Shown here piece by piece: positions 9,270 to 16,508 of a DNA stretch of 25,516 nt. The notes below the pieces were generated by a model that was not told the DNA's origin, made no database searches, and saw only the letters and a list, made by a program, of their open reading frames with translations. Position 1 is the first letter of the stretch. Each line of letters begins with the position of its first letter. A program made the translations under genes and the position numbers. The stretch comes from JBOGGN01 sp050744165 (GTDB taxonomy: Bacteria; Actinomycetota; Acidimicrobiia; Acidimicrobiales; Palsa-688), in NCBI GenBank assembly GCA_050744165.1, contig JBOGGN010000200.1:1-25516 (forward strand), read 5' to 3'.

Positions 9270-10069
9270 ACCGCCCCTGGGCCCGGGATCGGCGCCGCGG
9301 TGCCGTTGAGCAAACGGCAGTAGTCCTCCAGCAGGCCGTAGTCCTCCCTGTCGCCCTCATCGAAGACGAAAGAGGTCAGCCACTCCGCCACGGTGGTGAG
9401 CGGGGTAATCGTGTGCGCACCCCTGAGACCGGCGAGTGCCGCCTCGACCTCGCCCAGCTGCGGGAGGCCGAATCGAGCGTGCTCCTGGAGAGCAGCTCGG
9501 AAGTTGCGCCGGGACTTCGAGCGCAGGATCAGCGCCTCTGCCACCGCCGCCTCAGGTCCGGCCGGAAAGGCGATGAAGACCTGACGGCGGGCCACCCGCA
9601 CCGCTTCGGCGAGGAACGAGGCCCGGCGCCCGGCCGGCAGGTGCTCCAGCACGTCGGTGCTGACGACCACGTCGACCGCCCCATCGGCGAGGGGTGCCAT
9701 GGTGAGGTCCGCCTGGACGAACGGCGGCCGGCGGGCGGCGGGGGACGCCTGGACAAACGGCGGCTGGCGGCCGGCGGGGGACGGCGGGTAGCCGGCCCGT
9801 GGTGGCCGGTGGACGTCGGGGGACGGCGGGTAGCCGGCCCGGGGTGGCCGGTGGACGTCGGCGGTGATGACCTGCCAATCGGGCAGGTAGGAGGCCAGGG
9901 CGAAGGTCCGGTCGCCGGCATTGAGCACCGTCCCTGGGGGCCCGGACTCCTCGACGAGCCTCGCCAGGCGCCACTGGCGGAGGTAGGCGTCGGGATGGTC
10001 GGGCGGCAACGAGGAGGCAGCAGCGGCTATGGCGCCACCTCCGCCCGGCCGGATCCCGCCTGGCCGCAA
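9197..10069 (-). CDS. SAM-dependent class I methyltransferase with internal duplications
   Basis: Motif I appears as TVLNAGDRTFALASYL, the acidic end of strand 2 as VITADVH, motif II as FVQADLTMAPLADGAVDVVV, and STDVLEHLP is the usual post-strand-4 motif of class I methyltransferases. Between strand 2 and motif II the protein carries two in-frame duplications (14 residues twice, then 12 residues twice), enlarging that loop. The start is unclear: TTG at 10069 gives 290 residues and overlaps the GT4 gene by 43 bases; TTG at 10009 is another choice. An ATA at 10030 has the best-placed GGAGG. It lies directly downstream of the GT4 gene, probably translationally coupled. Substrate unknown; sugar or peptide O-methylation is an inference from context. 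Confidence 0.75.
   Translation of the reverse strand: MRPGGIRPGGGGAIAAAASSLPPDHPDAYLRQWRLARLVEESGPPGTVLNAGDRTFALASYLPDWQVITADVHRPPRAGYPPSPDVHRPPRAGYPPSPAGRQPPFVQASPAARRPPFVQADLTMAPLADGAVDVVVSTDVLEHLPAGRRASFLAEAVRVARRQVFIAFPAGPEAAVAEALILRSKSRRNFRAALQEHARFGLPQLGEVEAALAGLRGAHTITPLTTVAEWLTSFVFDEGDREDYGLLEDYCRLLNGTAAPIPGPGAVYRWLVVIDLTANTRMSSVAACGR
9711..9863 (-). repeat. Two adjacent in-frame tandem duplications inside the methyltransferase gene
   Basis: A 36-bp unit occurs at 9711-9746 and 9747-9782 with three mismatches. It is followed immediately by a 42-bp unit at 9783-9824 and again from 9825 to about 9863, with a single mismatch over the first 36 bases. Both lengths are multiples of three, so the reading frame survives. 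The encoded repeats are DVHRPPRAGYPPSP twice, and two copies of a 12-residue unit containing PPFVQA. Confidence 0.9.
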
Positions 10070-11058
10070 CCGGCCCCCCGGGAAGTGGCGGAGACGGCCG
10101 GGCGGCAGCCAGCCAGGGCATCGACGTAGACGGCCTCCATCTGGGTCGTCACCCGCTCGATGTCGTAGCCCGCCATCACTCCGGGGGGCGGCGCCTCGAG
10201 CCGGCTGCTGCCCAACACCTCGCCTGCCTCGCTCGTGAAGTACACCCGGCCCGGCTTGCCGCACGCCCAGCCTTCGAGAATGGTCCGCCCGACGAACACC
10301 CCGGCCACCTCGTCGCAGCTGCGGACGACATCCTCCATGTTCCAGACCTGGCGCCGGTCCCAGCGAACATTGGCCGGCAGGTCCTCCAGGTAGCCGCCCG
10401 GTCCCACGCCGACAAACAGCACGTCGAAGTCCTCCTCGTGGGACCGCCGGATGAGCGCCCGCGCCGCGGCTTCACGAGAGTCGGTGACGGTGCCCGCGAA
10501 GAGCACGACCGGTCGGCGATGCCCCCCGCTGGGCGCTGCCAGCTCAGGCGGCGGCAGTTCGCGATGGAACCGGCGAAAGTCGATTCCGTTGCCCACCACT
10601 GCCACCTTCGACGCGTCGAGGCCGTCTCGGCGGATCACGAGGCGGCGCAACTCGGGACGCACACACAGGTAGCGGGCGATGCGATCCGACACCAAGGGCC
10701 GATCGGCGGACCACGGAGAGTGAATGGTTGCCACCGCCGGGGAGTCGGGGTATCGGGACAACGCCGCCAGGCCCGGCTCAGGCTGGTTGAGATGCAGCAC
10801 ATCGGGAGCCGGCGCCGACTCGAAGTCGAGGTCGACCACCCGAACGCCGGCTGCCCGGGCCCGGGACGTCAGCTCGCCGCCTATGAACGGGGATGCCACG
10901 GTGACGCCGTGGCCGCGGTTCACCAGGTTTCGCGACAGCTCGTAGACGTAGAGGGCTGACCCCGTCAGAAGGTCGAAGTGCACCACCGCGAACAGCACCT
11001 GCAGTGAGGGCAGGGCCCTGTTGGGGACCGAGGGCATCGAGGCGACAGTAGCCACCAC
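10027..11058 (-). CDS. Family 4-like (GT-B fold) glycosyltransferase
   Basis: The product of up to 343 residues has the GT-B layout: an N-terminal acceptor domain (LFAVVHFDLLTGSALYVYELSRNLVNRGHGVTVAS), VVGNGIDFRRF at the domain boundary as in GT4 enzymes, VVLFAGTVTDSREAAARALI at the start of the donor domain, and TILEGWACGKPGRVY as the sugar-nucleotide loop. The final Glu of the usual EX7E motif is not conserved (EGWACGKPG continues differently), so activity or donor choice may differ. GTG 11058 is the longest start; ATG at 11037 (MPSVPNRAL) is also plausible. It diverges from the radical SAM operon across 100 bases and is followed by the methyltransferase. No membrane segments. Confidence 0.78.
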   Translation of the reverse strand: MVATVASMPSVPNRALPSLQVLFAVVHFDLLTGSALYVYELSRNLVNRGHGVTVASPFIGGELTSRARAAGVRVVDLDFESAPAPDVLHLNQPEPGLAALSRYPDSPAVATIHSPWSADRPLVSDRIARYLCVRPELRRLVIRRDGLDASKVAVVGNGIDFRRFHRELPPPELAAPSGGHRRPVVLFAGTVTDSREAAARALIRRSHEEDFDVLFVGVGPGGYLEDLPANVRWDRRQVWNMEDVVRSCDEVAGVFVGRTILEGWACGKPGRVYFTSEAGEVLGSSRLEAPPPGVMAGYDIERVTTQMEAVYVDALAGCRPAVSATSRGAGCGQAGSGRAEVAP

Positions 11059-11115
11059 CTCAGGTGCGACCCGAGTGCGGGAACCTCAGCTTCCTTCAGC
11101 AGCGGCCGGGCGGGC

Positions 11116-11121
11116 TATAGT
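11116..11121 (+). promoter_or_regulatory. Likely -10 element of the radical SAM operon
   Basis: TATAGT matches the housekeeping -10 consensus in five of six positions and stands out in a GC-rich 100-base divergent gap. No strong -35 is visible (weak TTCAGC at 11095-11100). A start about 7 bases downstream would leave a leader of some 30 nt containing AGGAGG (11149-11154) four bases before the ATG at 11159. Confidence 0.5.
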
Positions 11122-11158
11122 CCGAAGGAAACTTCATGCCAGGCGGCGAGGAGGCGGT

Positions 11159-11494
11159 ATGTCAGATCCAGGCGGATCAAACCCTGCTGGCGCGGGGGGA
11201 GGCGGCGTCGAGCTGAGCGAGCAGGATGTCGACGGCTTCGTGCAACGGCTCGAGTCGTGGAGCGAGCAGCTCCCGCCGGCGGAGCAGGGCTTGCTGCAGT
11301 TGCTGGTGGCCCGGGCCGAAGCTGGGGCCGGGTCGCCCAAAGCAGCCGAGCCGGCCACCGAGGGCCGGACTCTTGGTTCGGTCGGCACCCGGGCGGCCAA
11401 CGTGCTGCGGCCCATGGTGCAGGACAGCACCCGGATGTTCGGCATGCGCAGCGCCGGCGGCGGCGCGGGCTACAGCTCCTGGGGCCGGGGATAA
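11159..11494 (+). CDS. Small leader-plus-tail protein, candidate radical SAM peptide precursor
   Basis: The 111-residue protein has a Gly-rich start, an amphipathic leader-like segment (residues 23-53, with Phe27, Leu31, Trp34, Leu38, Leu45, Leu46, Leu48, Arg52, Ala53), a variable linker and a short Gly-rich C terminus ending SAGGGAGYSSWGRG. The tail has Tyr105 and Trp108 followed by Gly-Arg-Gly. Start chosen at ATG 11159 because AGGAGG lies just upstream; a longer frame upstream has no such site. It heads an operon with a radical SAM/SPASM enzyme, as precursor genes of ribosomally made modified peptides often do. The precursor role is an inference: I recognise no named family, and no cleavage site is certain. 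It could instead be a small accessory protein. Confidence 0.6.
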   Translation: MSDPGGSNPAGAGGGGVELSEQDVDGFVQRLESWSEQLPPAEQGLLQLLVARAEAGAGSPKAAEPATEGRTLGSVGTRAANVLRPMVQDSTRMFGMRSAGGGAGYSSWGRG

Positions 11495-11537
11495 GCACCG
11501 GCACCGCCCCGGCCAGCGCGGGCCAGGCCGCCCGAAC

Positions 11538-11786
11538 ATGAGCGATCTGAGCAACAACGGCGAGGACGAGTTGTCCGACGCCCAAATGGAGGCGGACCTG
11601 GCCTCGTTCGCGGCTCACCTGGACCAATACGCGGCAACGCTGGACCTACGCGACCGGCGCCTCCTGGAACTGGTCCTGTACCGAGCCCTCAGCCCCCTCG
11701 AACAGCTGCGGCTACGCGATGCGGCCGGTCTGCTCGACGAGGAGGAACGGGCGATCCTGGCCGAACTGAAAGACGCCGGGCCTTGA
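11538..11786 (+). CDS. Small leader-like protein, paralogous to the upstream small protein
   Basis: This 82-residue acidic helical protein begins MSDLSNNGEDELSD. Residues 20-50 align without gaps to residues 23-53 of the preceding small protein, with 9 of 31 identical positions (Asp, Phe, four-plus Leu, Arg-Ala) and Trp replaced by Tyr at one aromatic site. It lacks the Gly-rich Tyr/Trp tail; the C terminus is another helix (LLDEEERAILAELKDAGP). The stop overlaps the TTG start of the radical SAM enzyme by four bases (TTGA), so translation is coupled. It might be a second precursor, a recognition/chaperone partner for the maturase, or a regulator. No Shine-Dalgarno is evident at ATG 11538. Function unknown. 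Confidence 0.6.
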   Translation: MSDLSNNGEDELSDAQMEADLASFAAHLDQYAATLDLRDRRLLELVLYRALSPLEQLRLRDAAGLLDEEERAILAELKDAGP

Positions 11787-12895
11787 CTCCAGGGCAGGCC
11801 AGCTTCGTGGTCAAGGCGACGCGGCTCTGCAACCTGCGGTGCACCTACTGCCACGACTGGCGGGACGGACCTGGCCAGACCATGCCCTTCCAGGTGCTGG
11901 CCCGCCTCACGGCGACCGCGCTGGCCGAGCCCGAACACCGCCGGGTCGAGTTCATCTGGCACGGGGGCGAACCCACCGTGCTCCCCATGTCCTTCTACCG
12001 CAAGGCCCTTTTCCTCCAGGAGCAGTTTCGCAGGCCCGGTCAGGACATCCGCAACACCGTGCAAACCAACGGGACCCGGATCACCGATGAGTGGGCCGCC
12101 TTCCTCCGCGACTACCAGTTCCGGGTCGGAGTCAGCCTCGACGGACCGCCCGAGGTCCACGACCGGGAGCGCCGCTATGTCTCCGGCCGGCCGTCGTGGG
12201 ACGACGTCGCCCAAGGGATGGCCCGACTGCGGGCGCATGGCGTCGCCTTCCAGGTCCTGATGGTGGTGGACGAGCGCGTGCTGCAGCTCGGCGCCGACGG
12301 GGTGTTCGACTTCTTGGTCGCCAACGGCATCACGCACTGCGGCTTCAACGCCGCCACCCCCACCAACCAGCCCTCGGCTGGCCCGCACACCCCCACCGAC
12401 CACTACGTGACGCCCGCCCGGATGAACGCCTTCCTAGCCGGTCTCTACGACCGCTGGGAGGAGCATGGTGACCCGGGCCTGCACGTCCGCGAGTTCGACG
12501 GGCTTCGCCGCCGCCTCGCAGGCCAGGCCCCCGGGTACTGCAAGCTGGCCGGGGCGTGCCTCGGGCGGTACTACATCGTCGAGCCCGACGGTGCCATCGC
12601 CCACTGCGACCTCTTTCTCGGGGATCCCGCGTACCACCTCGGCAACGTCATGACCGAGAGTTGGGCCGAACTGCGAGCCGGCATTCCCATGGCCTGCTTG
12701 ACCGGCCAGCGAGAGGCGGAGCTCGACGCCATGCGGGCGTGCCCCGAGTTCGCGCTGTGCCAGGGCTGGTGCCCCCATGAGCAGTACCTGGCCCGGCGGC
12801 ATGACCCGGCCTACCGAGACACCTGCTGCGGCCTGCGGGGGTTGATCGACCACGTCCGCAACCGCCTCGACCTTCCGACGCTGGTGTCGAGGTGA
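11783..12895 (+). CDS. Radical SAM/SPASM enzyme, putative peptide maturase
   Basis: The 370-residue protein has the radical SAM cluster motif at Cys16, Cys20 and Cys23 (CNLRCTYC), a GGEP SAM-binding motif at 61-64, QTNGTRI and VSLDGPPEVHD as in anaerobic sulfatase-maturase-like enzymes, and a C-terminal SPASM domain. SPASM cysteines visible are Cys259, Cys275 (with Gly270 giving Gx4C), Cys320, Cys326, Cys330 and Cys348/349; additional Cys253 and Cys305 occur. The residue three before Cys320 is Met, so the standard CX2C pair is incomplete. SPASM enzymes bind two auxiliary 4Fe-4S clusters and modify peptides or proteins by radical chemistry. Coupled by 4-base overlaps to the small gene before it and the radical SAM gene after it. 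TTG start. Confidence 0.85.
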   Translation: MTPGQASFVVKATRLCNLRCTYCHDWRDGPGQTMPFQVLARLTATALAEPEHRRVEFIWHGGEPTVLPMSFYRKALFLQEQFRRPGQDIRNTVQTNGTRITDEWAAFLRDYQFRVGVSLDGPPEVHDRERRYVSGRPSWDDVAQGMARLRAHGVAFQVLMVVDERVLQLGADGVFDFLVANGITHCGFNAATPTNQPSAGPHTPTDHYVTPARMNAFLAGLYDRWEEHGDPGLHVREFDGLRRRLAGQAPGYCKLAGACLGRYYIVEPDGAIAHCDLFLGDPAYHLGNVMTESWAELRAGIPMACLTGQREAELDAMRACPEFALCQGWCPHEQYLARRHDPAYRDTCCGLRGLIDHVRNRLDLPTLVSR

Positions 12896-13914
12896 CCCCG
12901 CGTGCGGGCCGCACCCTCTGGTACCTCAACCTGAACTACGTGTGCAACGAACGCTGTGTGTTCTGCGCCGCCGAGCTGGCCGAAGGCAACGGCGCCCGGA
13001 TCGACGGCCGCCAACCCGTCGTCGGCTTCGACGACGTGGTCACCTGGCTCGGGGGCGACCTCCCGGCGGCGGGGGATCAGGTCATGCTGGCCGGCGGCGA
13101 ACCCACGCTGCACCGCCGGTTGGCGGACATCACCCGGCTGCTGAGCCACAACCGCCCCGAGGTGGCGCTGTTCACCAACGGCCTCCGGCTGGCGGCTGGC
13201 GGCACCGCGGAAGCCTTGGTTGACGCCGGGGTGAGCCGCTTCGTGATCCCCCTCTATGGCGCCACCGAAGCGGCCCACGACGCCGTCACCCGCCGGATCG
13301 GCAGCTTCGAGGCAACCCTCTCCGGTTTGGGCGCCGCCGTCGAGGCGTCGGCCGGGCGCGCCGTGGTCGAGGTGCGGCTCCTGGTGTCCCGGCAGACGGT
13401 CGGCGAGAACCCCGACATCGTCCGCCTCGTCCACCAACGCCTCCCGGGCGTCGACGAGTTCGGGCTCAACCGCCTGATCCTCTCCGAGGACGCCGCCCGC
13501 GCCGACGCCACCGTGTCGTGGGCCGACGCTCGGGCATCGGTGAATGAAACAGCGGCGTTGATCGGCCGCCTCGGCTACCGGCTGGTCGCCGATGGCATCC
13601 CGCTGTGCGTCTTCGATGGGGAAAATGCGCCGATCCGGCGCGCCGTCGCCACTCGGGCGGAGCGGGTCGCCCGTAACCTTGAGCCTGGCGTCGCTCGGGT
13701 CCGGTATATCGATCCGGCCGTGGCCGCCGGGCACGCGCCCGATCGGCCGCCCCGGCGTAGCCGGGCGCTGCCCGAGCCTTGCTGCGGGTGCCGCTACCGG
13801 GACGCCTGTGCCCGGGTGGAACGCTGGTACCTGGGGAGATTCGGCACCGCCGGCCTGCGGCCCCTGGCCGCCGACGACCTCCCGGTCGGCGCCGGCATCG
13901 ACGCCTCGGGGTGA
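12892..13914 (+). CDS. Second radical SAM protein
   Basis: The 340-residue protein has the motif CNERCVFC at Cys18, Cys22, Cys25, followed by MLAGGEPTLH (SAM-binding GGE) and further TIM-barrel strands (VALFTNGLRL, SRFVIPLYGATEAAHDAVT, VVEVRLLVSRQTVGEN). The C terminus has a compact Cys cluster, Cys297-Cys298-Gly-Cys300 and Cys306 (PCCGCRYRDAC), that could hold an auxiliary iron-sulfur cluster but does not match the SPASM spacing. It starts at a GTG overlapping the stop of the first radical SAM gene (GTGA) and its own stop overlaps the next GTG. Enzyme class is secure; substrate is unknown. Its position suggests a second modification on the same product, or a partner to the first maturase. 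Confidence 0.82.
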   Translation: MTPRAGRTLWYLNLNYVCNERCVFCAAELAEGNGARIDGRQPVVGFDDVVTWLGGDLPAAGDQVMLAGGEPTLHRRLADITRLLSHNRPEVALFTNGLRLAAGGTAEALVDAGVSRFVIPLYGATEAAHDAVTRRIGSFEATLSGLGAAVEASAGRAVVEVRLLVSRQTVGENPDIVRLVHQRLPGVDEFGLNRLILSEDAARADATVSWADARASVNETAALIGRLGYRLVADGIPLCVFDGENAPIRRAVATRAERVARNLEPGVARVRYIDPAVAAGHAPDRPPRRSRALPEPCCGCRYRDACARVERWYLGRFGTAGLRPLAADDLPVGAGIDASG

Positions 13915-14939
13915 GCGCGCCACCCGCGGGGACCAAGGCCACCGCGGCGCTGGTGACGGTGGTGTGCGCCACCCGCAATGCCCGGGCGGCGGTGCGCCTC
14001 ACCGTGGCGTCGCTGCTGCGCCACACCACTCTCCCCTTCCGTCTCCTCGTCGCCGACAACGGCTCGACCGACGGGACGCTTGAGGATTTGCAGGCCATAG
14101 CCGGCGCTCGGGTCTTTTCACTGCCCGAACGCCAGGCGGACCTCGCCCGCCGAGCGGCGTGGCAGCACCAGGTGCTGGCCCGGCTCGACGAGCGCCGACC
14201 TCGTGCTGCGATCGGCGACGGGCCTGCCGCCGGGGCGGTGGTGGCGCGAGGTCGGGAGGCGCTCGGAGCGGGCAGACGCGTCGGGCATGCCGGGGGGCCG
14301 GCGGGGCCCTGGGGAGACGACGGCCTCGTGACCCTCCACGGAACAACGCTGGACTGGCTCTGCGACCGGGTCACGACACCCTTTACCGTCACCCTCGACT
14401 CCGACGTCGAGATCCTCGACCCTCGTTGGCTCCCCGAGATGCTGTCGCTCATGGAGCGCCAGCAGCTGGTCGCGCTGGGCCCGTACGAACCGGGAAAGGG
14501 TGGCTACCAAGCCCGCCTGGCGCCGCACCTGCTGGTACTCCGCACCGAGGAGGTCCGCACTCTCGGCACCTCGTTCCTCGGCGGGACGACTACGGCCGAC
14601 CCCGAGGAGCGCCGGCGCTGGGAACAGCGGCGCCCCAGCTTCGCGGTCGGCCTCAGGGACCTGGCGGGCTACCCGACGACCACGGTGTACCCGACAGGCG
14701 CCGTGTTGTTCCAGACGATGGTGGCGCGCCAGATGCGATGGCAGGCCCTGCCGCCCGAACTGGCCGCCACCTTCCACCATTTCGGCCACATGTCCTGGGG
14801 AGGCGCCGACGACGACGATGGCGGCGATCCAGCCGTCCGAGCCGACCATGCGACCGTCGCCAATGACGTCCACGAGCGGTGGTTGGCGCAGGACTATCGC
14901 TGGCCCCCCTCCCGTAACGTCGCCTGTGCCTCTGTCTGA
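13911..14939 (+). CDS. Family 2-like glycosyltransferase
   Basis: The 342-residue protein begins SAPPAGTKATAALVTVVCATRNARAAVRLTVASLLRHT, then LLVADNGSTDGTLEDL and, after an unusual insertion, TPFTVTLDSDVEIL with the DSD metal-binding motif: a GT-A fold glycosyltransferase. Between residues about 72 and 139 lies an Arg/Ala/Gly-rich stretch without recognisable fold, separating the donor-binding Asp from the DxD strand by more than usual. The true start is the GTG at 13911, overlapping the radical SAM stop by four bases; the open frame extends upstream only as an overlap. The stop lies inside the sulfotransferase gene (14-base overlap). No membrane helix. Acceptor unknown; operon context favours the product made by the two radical SAM enzymes. 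Confidence 0.75.
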   Translation: MSAPPAGTKATAALVTVVCATRNARAAVRLTVASLLRHTTLPFRLLVADNGSTDGTLEDLQAIAGARVFSLPERQADLARRAAWQHQVLARLDERRPRAAIGDGPAAGAVVARGREALGAGRRVGHAGGPAGPWGDDGLVTLHGTTLDWLCDRVTTPFTVTLDSDVEILDPRWLPEMLSLMERQQLVALGPYEPGKGGYQARLAPHLLVLRTEEVRTLGTSFLGGTTTADPEERRRWEQRRPSFAVGLRDLAGYPTTTVYPTGAVLFQTMVARQMRWQALPPELAATFHHFGHMSWGGADDDDGGDPAVRADHATVANDVHERWLAQDYRWPPSRNVACASV

Positions 14940-15684
14940 GCCGCCCCCGCTGCCCAACTTCTTGGTCATTGGCGCCTTCAAGTGCGGCACTACCAGCTTG
15001 TTCGAGTACCTACGATCCCACCCCCAGGTCTTCATGCCGGAGGCCAAGGAACTGGGCTTTTTCGTCGCCGAGCACAACTGGAACCGGGGCGCCGGGTGGT
15101 ACCGCGAGCAGTTCCGCACCGCGGGGAGCGCGACCGCCATCGGCGAGGCCTCCCCGGCCTACTCGTGCCATCCCCTCTACGCGGGCGTGCCTGCGCGGAT
15201 CGCAGCCACCCTGCCCGGCGCCCGCTTGGTGTACCTGATCCGCGAACCGATCGAGCGGATGCGGTCCCAGTACCGGCACCGGGTCGCCAACGGCTGCGAG
15301 CACCGTCCCTTTAGCACTGCGGTCCTCGAGTCCCCGGCCTTCATCGAGCTCTCCCGTTACGCCACACAGCTGGAGCGCTACTTGGCCTACTTCGGCCCCA
15401 GCCAGATCCTCGTGGTCAGCCAGGAGTCACTCCGATTCGAACGCGCCGACACAATGCGCCGGGTGTTCGAATTCCTGGACGTCGAAGCCGGATGGCTGCC
15501 ACCCAACCTCAACGAAGAGCTGAATGTGTCACATCCCCCAGCCCGGGTGCCCGAGCCGCTGGTGTTGCCCCCCGCGACGGCGCGCTATGTCGCCAAGGTC
15601 CTCGAGCCTGAGATGGCACGCCTGTGCCAACTGCTCGGTTCGGCCTCGCCCGGGTGGGCATTGGCGCCGGCGGACAGCTCCTAA
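14926..15684 (+). CDS. PAPS-dependent sulfotransferase
   Basis: The 252-residue protein has both PAPS sites. The 5'-phosphosulfate loop is at residues 16-24 (GAFKCGTTS, with Lys19) and the 3'-phosphate site is YLIREPIERMRSQYRH (Arg, Ser). The length and start (PNFLVIGAFKCGTTSLFEYLRSHPQVFMPEAKELGFF) fit the Sulfotransfer_1/heparan-type family, cytosolic enzymes moving sulfate from PAPS to sugars or other hydroxyls. The start is the GTG at 14926, since homology begins just after it and the longer frame is antisense-like overlap with the glycosyltransferase. It is the last gene of the operon, 14 bases from the convergent transporter genes. Sulfation of a glycosylated product is an inference from the neighbouring GT2. 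Confidence 0.88.
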   Translation: MPLSEPPPLPNFLVIGAFKCGTTSLFEYLRSHPQVFMPEAKELGFFVAEHNWNRGAGWYREQFRTAGSATAIGEASPAYSCHPLYAGVPARIAATLPGARLVYLIREPIERMRSQYRHRVANGCEHRPFSTAVLESPAFIELSRYATQLERYLAYFGPSQILVVSQESLRFERADTMRRVFEFLDVEAGWLPPNLNEELNVSHPPARVPEPLVLPPATARYVAKVLEPEMARLCQLLGSASPGWALAPADSS

Positions 15685-15698
15685 GGGGATTTCTCTGC

Positions 15699-16484
15699 TC
15701 ACCGGCGCACCAGCGCCCAGCCCCGCCCGATCCCATAGGAGACGGCGCCGAAGCCGCCAATGAAGAACCCGATCGGCCAGTCGGTCCGGTAGGCGATCGC
15801 AATCGACAGCCACACGGTGACCACGGCGACAACGACCGAGAGCGCGACCGCCCGGCCGGGCCGGTCGGTGAACGAGCGGGCCGCGGCCGGCGCCCCGATC
15901 ATCAGGGAAAAGATCAACAGCGCCCCCACCACCGGCACCGTCAACGCAGTAGCCAGGGCGACCACCACCAGGAATGCCATCTCGATGCGGTAGCCGGACA
16001 CCCCTCTGGCCTCGCCGATGTCGGGAACGATCGAGCTCAACATCAGGGGCCGCCACAGCACGCCCACTGCCGCCAGCGACACCAGCGCCAGCACCACCAC
16101 GGGCAGGATCTCGGTGCTGGCCACCCCGAGTTGCTCCCCGAACAGGAGCGCGTACACCTGCTGCTCATATTGCCCGGACCGGGACAGAAACAACGCCCCC
16201 AGCGCCAGCATCATCACCAGCGTCAACGCGGTCACCACGTCCCGCCGGCCCCGCCGGCCGAGAGTCCCGATCCCGACCGCCGAGAGCACCGATGCCCCCG
16301 CCAGACCGAGCAGCGACGGAAACCCGAACAGCGACGCCGCCGCCGCCCCGGCGAAGGCCCCGTTGGGAATGGCGTGAGCCGGGAAGGCATCCCCGCGAGC
16401 GACGACGAAGAACCCAACCACGCCGGCCAGCACGGCCACCACCGTGGCCACCTCCCAGGTATTGGCCATGAACCCGGAGAACAC
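15699..16484 (-). CDS. Metal ABC transporter permease (ZnuB/TroC family), second permease
   Basis: The protein has 261 residues, usual for the ABC-3 permease family, with about seven to eight hydrophobic helices (for example residues 12-30, 42-58, 85-101, 125-146, 172-200, 215-232). Characteristic are AHAIPNGAFAG early on, the cytoplasmic-loop region LWRPLMLSSIVPDIGEARGVS that contacts the ATPase, and LLIFSLMIGAPAAAR. It forms part of the membrane channel for divalent metal uptake. It lies 24 bases after the other permease gene in the same operon, whose product is a different sequence, so the channel may be a heterodimer. ATG at 16484 or at 16469 could start it. The metal (Zn or Mn) cannot be told from this gene. 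Confidence 0.87.
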   Translation of the reverse strand: MFSGFMANTWEVATVVAVLAGVVGFFVVARGDAFPAHAIPNGAFAGAAAASLFGFPSLLGLAGASVLSAVGIGTLGRRGRRDVVTALTLVMMLALGALFLSRSGQYEQQVYALLFGEQLGVASTEILPVVVLALVSLAAVGVLWRPLMLSSIVPDIGEARGVSGYRIEMAFLVVVALATALTVPVVGALLIFSLMIGAPAAARSFTDRPGRAVALSVVVAVVTVWLSIAIAYRTDWPIGFFIGGFGAVSYGIGRGWALVRR

Positions 16485-16508
16485 CGCGACCCCCCGCTCC
16501 CGACCGCG

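Noticed and set aside
11021..11158. Longer N terminus for the first small protein
   Set aside because: The extension overlaps the GT4 gene start and the promoter region, and the good ribosome-binding site is placed for ATG 11159.
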